From Chelonoidis abingdonii (lineage: Eukaryota; Chordata; Testudines; Testudinidae), in contig NC_133772.1 in assembly GCF_003597395.2 (NCBI RefSeq), positions 142,724,328-142,788,327 on the forward strand: a DNA stretch of 64,000 bases, in the 5' to 3' direction. Under the pieces are notes generated by a model. It worked only from the letters and a program-made list of their open reading frames with translations, ran no database searches and had not been told where the DNA came from. Made by a program: the position numbers and the translations under genes. Below are positions 56,959-64,000 of this stretch, piece after piece. Position 1 is the first letter of the stretch; every line of letters starts with the position of its first letter.

Positions 56959-57578
56959 TGTAGCAGGGTGGTTACCCTGCTCCTGCCCTGAAAGGCTTAA
57001 AACAGCCCTGGGGGAAGGTTGTGGCTTGGAGCTGCTAAGATGGGCTGATTGGGAAGTGGCTGCAGCTGGGCTGTATAAACAGGCTGGGAGCCAGGAGCTC
57101 AGCAGTCTCCCTTTGCCTGTAGAAAGAGAAGGGCCCAGCTGCAGGGAGCTAGAGACAAAGTACCTGAGTGAAGCAGGGCAGGTGACAGGCAGAGGAGCTG
57201 GGCAGCTCTGGCCTGGAAAGCCCCAGACTGTGGCCTAGCACTAGGCTAACAGGTACTGGGGGTTGCAGAGGGCAGCCCAGGAGTAGGCAAAGGCAGCAGG
57301 TCCAAACCCTCCTTACCAGTGATGAGTGGCTAATACTGCAGTCTGCCCCAGGGCTTGGGTGCTAGACAATGACTGGCAGTAGCTGTATACTAAGGTGAAG
57401 TGGGGATAGTGGATAGGGGTTCCCCTGGCAGTTAAAGGGGCACTGGGTCCACGGAAGGACATGGGGCCAAGCAGTAAGGTGGATCACTGGCCTGCAGAGG
57501 GCACTCCTGGCTGGAAAATGAGCTAATTCCCGAGGGTGACAGCAGGAGGAGTCACAGGGGTGAGTCTGCACCTCTACA
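56959..57578 (+). repeat. Solo LTR, 620 bp, perfect 5-bp TSD
   Basis: It starts TGTAGCAGGGTGG and ends CACCTCTACA. GACCA flanks both sides (56954-56958 and 57579-57583). It has a TATA-like 'tgtataaacaggc' at 57072-57084 about 115 bp in, and no polyadenylation signal that I can fix. It is nested in the LTR 56314-58689 and so is the third layer (CR1, LTR, LTR). Confidence 0.9.
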
Positions 57579-57803
57579 GACCAGTCTCCCCAGTTCAAAG
57601 TCTTTGTCTTCCAGACAATCTTCCAGGTGTTTAGATAGGGGCGGAAGGAGGGGGTGAAAGACCAAGTGATGGTGTCTCTGTCTCTCTTTTTTATATCTTC
57701 TTCTAGCTGCTAGAAAGATCCTAGAAGTGATATGGGGGTCAGGCATGATATGGTTAAGCAGTATCCATTGCATATGTGCCTTCTCTAAGGAGCATCTGGA
57801 ATA

Positions 57804-58381
57804 TGTGATACAGCATGGCCAGAGGGCAGCAGGAGAGTGTTGGCAGGGCGCCTTATTCCCTGCAAGGGGAGGAAGGTTTGCTATAGATTAATTAGAGCGC
57901 CTGAAGCCAATTAGAGCACCAGCAGTCAGTCATATGATAAAACCCCCTGCTTCAGTCAGACAGTGTGGGAGTTGGAGCAGGAAGGTTTGGTTGGAGCAGA
58001 GAGCAGTTTTGAAGAGAGACCAAAAGGAAAGTTTGGAGGATGCTGCAGTGGGCTGAGAAATCCAAAAAAAATCCTAGGTAAGGGGTACCTGGCTTATGTA
58101 GAAGGAGGGCAAGAAGCCCCTTCACAAGCTGAAGGGCTGGAGAGGGAAGTAGCCCAGGGGAAGGAACCGCTAGTTCAAGTGGTTCACCACAAACCTCAGG
58201 GCCCCTGGGTTGGGACCTGGAGAAGAGGGCGGGCCCAGGTCCCTCCCTCTCCACTCCCCTCCTCAAGGACAATAGTGGGGTAATTAAAATACTAATTCAG
58301 AGCTAAGCAATGGTGCCCTGAACCTTCCCCAAAGAAGAGGGAGCTCGAGACCCAGCATAACAGTACCGGCAATTTGCCACA
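57804..58381 (+). repeat. Solo LTR, 578 bp, perfect 4-bp TSD
   Basis: It starts TGTGATACAGC and ends ATTTGCCACA. AATA flanks both sides (57800-57803 and 58382-58385). It has a TATA-like 'gataaaaccccctg' at about 57937. The opposite-strand ORFs at 57952-58272 and 57963-58283 are shadows. It differs in duplication length from its neighbour, so the two belong to different families. Confidence 0.9.
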
Positions 58382-58694
58382 AATAGTGGATTCCTGATGG
58401 ACCTTCAATGCCCGTCTGGCCAGTAATGGGTGCTCCTTTGTCATTACTGAAAGTTTGCCTGTGGGCATCTTCCAACCTCACTGCATATTTCAGTAGCACA
58501 TATAACAATACCTCATAACTTCAGATACAAGCATAGTACATACAATCCAACTGGATATTAATGTTCAACAAATCTAGACTTTTAAAATGATACCTCATAA
58601 GTTGTACTTTGTACAGAACATTTCATGATTATATAACAATGCTGAATATGGGGGGTCCAAGGTGCTACTTTGAGGTACAGAGTGTCCCAATCTC

Positions 58695-58944
58695 CAAATG
58701 TAATTGTAAATGGGGAGTTATGCTTGTGTTTTTCTATTGGAGTCAGTTCTTGGCTCTGCACTATTTAACATTTTTATCAGTGACCTGGAAGAAAGCATAA
58801 AATCATTATTGATCACATTTGCACATGAGGCAAAGATTGGGGCAATGATGAATAATAAAGAGGACAAGGCACTGTTACAGGGGGTCTGGATCGTTGGTGA
58901 GCTGCGTGCAAGCAAATATGCATTTCAATCCACCCAAATGTAAG
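58695..58944 (+). pseudogene. CR1 ORF2, reverse transcriptase (second piece), catalytic box lost
   Basis: After the LTR the frame reads 'SVLGSALFNIFISDLEESIK' (about 58738-58800), then 'ITFAHEAKIGAMMNN'. The family has FADDTKIG here, so both catalytic Asp residues are replaced (HE). Together with the insertions this makes the copy inactive. Confidence 0.88.
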
Positions 58945-59086
58945 GTCATACATGTAGGAACAAAGAATGTACCCAAATGTACAGAATGGGGGACTCTATC
59001 CCAAGAAACAGTTCTTCTGAAAAAGAGTCTAGGGGCATGGTAGATAATCAGCTGAGGAGAAGCAACCTGTGTGACTCTGTGGCCAG

Positions 59087-59351
59087 ATGTGGCTTGGATA
59101 TGGAAGCTTGTGTAGGAGAAGAGAGGTTATTTTACCTTTGTATTTGGCACTGATCCGATTGCTGCTGGAATATTGTGTCTGGTTCTGGTGTCCGCAAGTC
59201 AAGAAGGATGTTGAAAAATTGGCAAGGGTTCAGAAAAGAGACACACGAAAGAGCAAAGGAGTTGAAAACAAACCATCTAGTGGTAGACTCCAGGAACTCT
59301 ATCTATTTAGATTAACAATGATGGGTAAGGGATGATTTAATCACAGTGTAA
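59087..59351 (+). pseudogene. CR1 ORF2 C-terminus
   Basis: 'REVILPLYLALIRLLLEYCV' and 'WFWCPQVKKDVEKLARVQKR', then 'LQELYLFRLT', give the usual end of ORF2, with several substitutions. It parallels the shorter copy at 6041. The piece ends at the MITE insertion. Confidence 0.88.
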
Positions 59352-59646
59352 GATCTGGTCTACGCTATAGACTTATCTTGGCATAAGTATGTCACTCAGG
59401 ATGTGAAAAATCCACATTCCTGAATGACATAGTTACACTGACCTTAACCCACTGGGTAGACAGCACTATGTTGATGGGAGAGCTTCTCCCATTGACAAAG
59501 CTACCACCTCTTCGGGAGGTGAATTAACAACACTGACGGGACAGTTCTCTCCTGGTAGCTTAGGAGCATCTTCACTTAAGCATTACAGCGATGCAGTTGC
59601 ATCTCTGCAGTTGTGTCGATGCAACGTTTTAAATGTAGACCTGCCC
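59352..59646. mobile_element. Harbinger-type MITE in CR1, TAA duplication
   Basis: TAA at 59349-59351 and 59647-59649. The right end GTAGACCTGCCC is well kept and the left end GATCTGGTCTACGC is slightly eroded. Joined CR1 text on both sides ('cacagtgtaa' / 'taagtacccgtatggggaac') is collinear with the family. It is the same family as 47564-47807, inverted. Confidence 0.88.
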
Positions 59647-59994
59647 TAAGTACCCGTATGGGGAACAAATATTTAATGATGATCTTTTCAATTTAGCAGA
59701 CAAAGATACAGCATGATGCAATGGCTGAAAATTGAAGTTGGAGAAATCCAGTGTTGAAATAAGGCATAAAGTTGTAACAGGGAGGGCAATGAACCATTGG
59801 AACAACTTAGAAAGGAGGGTGGTGGATTCTCCATCAATGGCAATTTTTAAATCAAGACAGTCTCTCTTTTTTTTTTTTTAAAGATACATGCAGATCAAGC
59901 AGGAAATAATTCAAGGAAGTCCTAAAGCTGTATTAGATAGGAGAGCAGATTAGATAATCACAGTGGTTCCTTCTCACCTTGAGTTCTATGAATA

Positions 59995-60668
59995 TGTCAC
60001 AGTTCAGGGCAACTGCACCTGTATTCCTCCTCTGTGGTCCCTCTGGGGCACCCGCTGTAGGTTCTCAGCTCCTCACTCATCACCCTTCTGAGGCAGAGAA
60101 TTAATTTTGTAGGCTGGAATTTTTCTAAGCTGCACAGTTCCCAGCAAGCCAGACTGCCTTAAAGGTCATTGTGTATTGACCACAGTTACAAATTATCACA
60201 AAGCTCTTTATATGATAGTACATTTATTTTTAAGGTGAAAGCATGACAGAAAACATATTAAGGGCAACAGAAGTACCTAAAAGTTCACCAGACATCACTC
60301 CAACCTCTAGGACTGGTAGGTGTCTGTCCTTCAAAACCCACAGCTGGGCTTTCCCCATAGTGACAAGTTCATAAATGTCTCAGATTCCAAACCAGAAACA
60401 CCATGAATAATTCAGTCTTTCCTTTATTCAGCTTGTGACTTTGATTTTGACCTCATGTAACAGGTGATCAGCAGACAATAGCTCACTCCTCAGGCTGTAG
60501 CTTCAAAAGGTTGGGGTTTTGCATAACCAGAGTTGGGGAATTTGCATTTATCTCCCCCTAGATATTCCCCAGGAAAGCCACTTAACATGTTTTGTTCCAA
60601 GAGTTCATTCTTGTCTGGTGCATTGTTCAATATAGTCTTGTGAATGCCCAGGTCTCACATCTGTCACA
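59995..60668 (-). repeat. 3' LTR on the minus strand at the end of CR1
   Basis: On the minus strand it starts TGTGACAGATGTGAG and ends TGAACTGTGACA, 674 bp. A TATA-like 'catataaagagc' lies at plus 60204-60215. Just outside its 5' end (60669-60680) the minus strand reads a polypurine tract (TCAAGGGGGAGA), so part of the interior is attached beyond 60668. The interior (to perhaps 60930) has no readable domain. It was inserted into the CR1 tail. Confidence 0.7.
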
Positions 60669-61232
60669 TCTCCCCCTTGAGAGGTTATATACAATCCTGG
60701 TGCACAATAATACATTAACATTCATTTAATTAATACATACTTAACATACTGGAACTTTATTCAACGAGGTCTCCCAGTTGAACTTATCACTGACTTCAGA
60801 GGGATTGCCCCAAATTTTTGCATTGGTGACAGTGCAGAGAATTGGGACATCATGAAATCTTCAGTTTACTCACAATCACATGCTTGACTATCACAGTGAT
60901 TGGATCACGACTCTGGGCTGGCATGTAGCCGTAACACCTACTGTTACTGAAACATATTTAAAGGCTTAATTTTTATTAATGTGACAATAAAATACACACA
61001 TTATAACTCAATACCTATTGTGGTATCAGAAAGGTATAGATAAAAATAGATGTGGCGGTCAGAATGTGCCGGGAATGTGTAGTGAAAGCAATGTGAGTGG
61101 CACCTGCTTCCATTCCCTACTGTAGAATGTGAAATCTGAATATTTTTTCTGATACGTAACCTCTTATCTATGCAGGCTTTTATTTTCCCCGTCTCATGAA
61201 TGGACTTTTAGCAGCATATTAAGACTACAAGT
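60669..61232. other. Polypurine tract and eroded interior of the LTR element, then unassigned
   Basis: The first 12 bases are the putative polypurine tract (minus). The rest has no recognisable protein. 61229-61232 (AAGT) is the left duplication of the next LTR. Confidence 0.45.
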
Positions 61233-61893
61233 TGTGATAGACCCAGGCCAGTTGGGAACAGCAGAGTAGTAGTCAAAGGGAGATATACTGGCCACTGGAT
61301 AAGCAGTTTTCTGTTCCCTGAGTGACCAGAGCAGGGGCTGCTCCAGGCTAATGAGAACACCTGACTCCAATTAACCTGCTAAGAGTTAGGTGAGGCTGTT
61401 AAGCACCTGATTTTAATTAAGGCCCCTCTGATGCTATAAAAGGACTCACTCCAGTCAGGCCAGGGGGAGCCAGAGAAGAGGAAGTGTGTGCAAGGAACTG
61501 GGAGCAAGTGGCGTGCAAGAAGCTGAGAGTGAGTAGGCATACTGCTGGAGGACTGAGAAGTACAAGCGTTACCAGACATCAGGAGGAAGGTCCAATGGTG
61601 AGGCCAAAGGTGTTGGGAGGAGGCCATGGGGAAGTAGCCCAGGGATTTGTAGCTATTGTGTAACTGTACCATGAGGCACTCTAGACAGCTGCAGTCCACA
61701 GGGCCCTGGGCTGGAATCTGGAGTAGAGGGGGGGCCTGGGTTCCTCCCAACTCCTGATCAAATACAAGAGGAATTGACATGGACTGTGGCTTCTACCAGA
61801 GGGACTGTTTCCTGACCCACAGGGTAAATCTGTGAGGTGAGCAAATCTTCCAATAAGCACAGGAGCCATCAAGGTAGAGGAGGAACTGTTACA
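61233..61893 (+). repeat. Solo LTR, 661 bp, perfect 4-bp TSD
   Basis: It starts TGTGATAGACCC and ends GGAACTGTTACA. AAGT flanks both sides (61229-61232 and 61894-61897). It has a TATA-like 'gctataaaaggactc' at 61434-61448 and a GGAG-rich R/U5-like part after it. Internal blocks ('ctgggctggaatctggag') recur in the LTR-like repeat at 24630, suggesting related families. The minus-strand ORF at 61379-61780 is an artefact. Confidence 0.9.
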
Positions 61894-62004
61894 AAGTATA
61901 AAACAAACTGTTTATTGAGGTAGGGGCTAAACACAGGGATACCTGTGTCAGGCATGCAGCTAACATGCACCTCTTCACATCTTCAGTGGACCCTGACTAG
62001 CTGC

Positions 62005-62128
62005 TAGGGTGACCAGATAGCAAGTGTGAAAAATCAGGACAGGGGGTGTGGGGTAATAGATGCCTGTATAAGACAAAGCCCCAAATATTGGGACTGTTCC
62101 CGTAAAATCAGGACATCTGGTCACCCTA
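62005..62128. mobile_element. Small hAT-type MITE, 124 bp, 8-bp TSD (7/8)
   Basis: Its ends TAGGGTGACCAGAT and ATCTGGTCACCCTA are a perfect inverted pair. The flanks CTAGCTGC (61997-62004) and CTAACTGC (62129-62136) differ once. Internally 'aaaaatcaggacagggggtg' and 'ggactgttcccgtaaaatca' keep a partial mirror. The class comes from the 8-bp duplication. Confidence 0.85.
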
Positions 62129-62136
62129 CTAACTGC

Positions 62137-64000
62137 CCACATCCTGGTGAATACGGAAAATATGCTGGGACACAATGAGATGGAAATTCCTGCAATAAAC
62201 AGTGAGATACAGTTAGATACGGGAGTAAATGGGAAAAGAGCTGATGAAGGGATAATGGGCCAAATTCATCACTAGTGTAAATCCCCTGAGGTCAATGGTT
62301 TGAAAGAGGAATGGATTTGGCCTCATTAGCTTATGTGGAGACATGTGTAAAACAAAGATGTTAAGTTGTGCGAATTGAATGTTCACTGCTGGCCAATTGT
62401 CCCCTGCTGCTTGTAGATTGGATGCAAATACAAACAGTAGGAAACTGACCCATTTCTTCCAGGCTGTCATGATTTTCTCTTTGCTTGAGTGAGAAGGGCT
62501 TTCTTACTCTGACTGTGTGGCATACTTAGGGCAGATGCAGTGGGTGTATGGTCCAAAAGGTTTCTTCATGTTTTACTATTAGCTAAAACAAAGTGATTAT
62601 CATAGATTGGGATTTTCAAAGGAGCTTCGAGGATTTAGATGCCCAAATCCCCCCTGGAATGCCATAGAAACAGAATACCTAACTTTCTGAGACTCATTTG
62701 AAAATGGAGCCACAGAGATTAAGACACTTAGACTGGTAATATCTTATCTACCTAGCTTTGTGCCTCCCCCCACCCAGCAGCAGCAGAGTTTGGGTATGGG
62801 AGGGGGCAGAGGGTTGGGGCATGGGACAGGGTGAGGCGGGGTCTCACGGTGCTTACCTTGGGGGCTCCTCAGAAGCGGTGACATCCCCCTCACTCAGCAG
62901 CTTTCCCTGCACAAGTGGTGGAACAATTTTGGGAACCACTGGTATATTGTGATAAAACAATGCTCATCAGGCAGATCCAAGGTTTACAAGTCCAAAATGA
63001 AACCTGTGTCTTAAAGCACCTTTTGAAAAAGTTGTTGCCTCAACCTCTGTTTTTATCATCCCCCTAGAAGGAGGCCTGTGGCATTTTATAAACTCAGTTC
63101 CAATGGCTGAGCTATGGACAATAAAGCAAGAATGAGGAATGGTTTTTCCTTGCCATTATGCCATTGCCCGATTTGTCTGATTCTTGTGAGCTGGCCACAT
63201 ACTGATCTATACATGGGTCCTACTCTTTGAAGCATTCAGAGAAGCATTCATGTGTATTTCCATACTCTACCAGAGGTATTGGAATATCTGCTCAGAAGAA
63301 AGGAGCACTGGAGCAGAGCAGGAGGATGGGAAAATGTAGACATGACTGCCAGGGTTTCTGTTAGAGTATTCGCACCATACATGCAGAATAGAGTGGATAC
63401 ATCATTATTTACTAGGAAACAGACCACCAAATTCCTTTAAATAAGCCCCCAAACAGCCATCAGATGATGAGTTGCTGCCAAAGGTGACCTGTTCAGAATT
63501 TAAAGTTAGAGGTGAAAAGCCCCATATGCCAGTGTCATTCCTATGAGTCATCTAATTCCTCAACCTGCCACTTCAATGGTACAGTTCTCCTTCTGGTGTG
63601 AATGTTGTTACCTCTTGTGATAATGGCTTTATTCCTCTCAGGTAAGCAGGCTGCGTATACTCAGTGATGCTTAGCAATCTGTTACTGGCATTTTGCTACT
63701 GTATTCTAATGGCCTCAGTGCTGTTAACTTTAAGCCAAAACTTTATGGGAATAGTCTTTTCATTTTAATATTACATGTTTATTATTCATGACACCCAGAT
63801 TAAGCCCAAAGCAAAATTAAAATGTAGTGATGTGGCTCACTTTTCATTCATTTACTCATTCTAATTATGCTTTACTTTCTCCTTTTCTGAAACCTCAGTG
63901 TAGAGGGACTAATGGAATAATCAGACACGAGGACCTAGGCAGGTAGAAGTGAAGATGGCCTGACATTAATTTATGAATATGTGAACTTATTGTGTTCAGT
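62137..64000. other. Unassigned to window end; old repeat near 62625-62740
   Basis: 'gaggatttagatgcccaaat' and 'gagactcatttgaaaatgga' resemble the TAGGCACCTAA-type repeat at 15305. No gene, SINE or LINE is otherwise recognised and no exon is supported. Confidence 0.35.

Larger units (their letters stand above)
56314..58689 (-). repeat. Solo LTR inside CR1, ~1.17 kb without its own insertions
   Basis: Flanks GTCTC (56309-56313) and ATCTC (58690-58694) match at four of five bases, and the terminal bases are TG and CA. On the minus strand it starts TGGGACACTCTGTACC. Removing it joins the CR1 frame ('aggtctc' to 'caaatgtaattg'). It carries a 31-bp tandem repeat and two younger LTRs (56959-57578 and 57804-58381). 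Orientation is inferred from the look of the minus-strand 5' end. Confidence 0.75.
55990..59994 (+). mobile_element. CR1 LINE interrupted by several insertions
   Basis: The CR1 pieces are 55990-56313, 58695-59351 and 59650-59994. They are collinear with a single element from mid-RT to the 3' tail. Interruptions are an LTR (56314-58689, itself holding two LTRs) and a Harbinger-type MITE (59352-59646). Each junction is marked by a short duplication, so the host can be rejoined unambiguously. The 3' end stops at 'gagttctatgaata', where a further LTR begins. Confidence 0.88.

Overview
The window looks like nuclear DNA of a turtle, most likely a cryptodire. That call rests on repeat content: several tRNA-headed SINEs with a CR1-type tail (the cryptodire PolIII/SINE family, known from the literature), many CR1 LINE fragments, CR1-clade, L2-clade and RTE-like LINE remnants, Penelope-like elements with GIY-YIG remnants, palindromic hAT and Harbinger-type MITEs, and old MIR elements. 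There are no bacterial-style operons. I found no exon of a host gene that I could defend: every ORF above about 100 codons lies in a transposon, crosses the N gap, or is a low-complexity or antisense shadow. The window is best read as intergenic or deep intronic DNA.

Layout. 0-5 kb: Penelope-like terminus, a hAT MITE with perfect 8-bp target duplication, a CR1 tail, and two LTRs of one family in inverted orientation (1584-2527 and 3625-4712). 5-14 kb: CR1 3' end with a 19-bp snap-back at its 5' junction, two nested hAT MITEs (10687-11418), the 5' part of a retroelement with a gag-like zinc motif (12020-12725), and a palindromic MITE. 14-22 kb: SINEs, CR1 tails and AT-rich DNA. 22.4-23.3 kb: a Penelope-like element whose middle is a 441-N assembly gap. 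24-28 kb: LTR-like DNA and a hAT MITE. 28-31 kb: CR1 holding a hAT MITE, abutting a degraded L2-clade LINE that holds another CR1.

34.3-38.0 kb: the best preserved element, a 3.7-kb Penelope-like retroelement on the minus strand with inverted ends, a 9-bp target duplication, and RT and GIY-YIG remnants, itself broken by a solo LTR and a SINE. 38-46 kb: SINEs, a 3' LTR with polypurine tract, an RTE-like LINE between copies of a roughly 75-bp duplication, a MITE, CR1, and a composite insertion. 47.3-48.0 kb: a MIR split by a Harbinger-type MITE that is split by a second MITE. 48.8-49.8 kb: a G-rich minisatellite with two 139-bp units showing no differences over 300 bp. 51-54 kb: MIR and Penelope-like termini. 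56-60.7 kb: a CR1 interrupted by an LTR that carries two further solo LTRs, plus a Harbinger-type MITE and a terminal LTR. 61-62.1 kb: another solo LTR and a hAT MITE; the remainder is mostly unassigned.

The value of the window is its insertion record: at least a dozen insertions can be ordered by nesting and target duplications. All recognisable transposon proteins are broken, so no element here looks autonomous. Family names come from recognition by eye; no database search was run.
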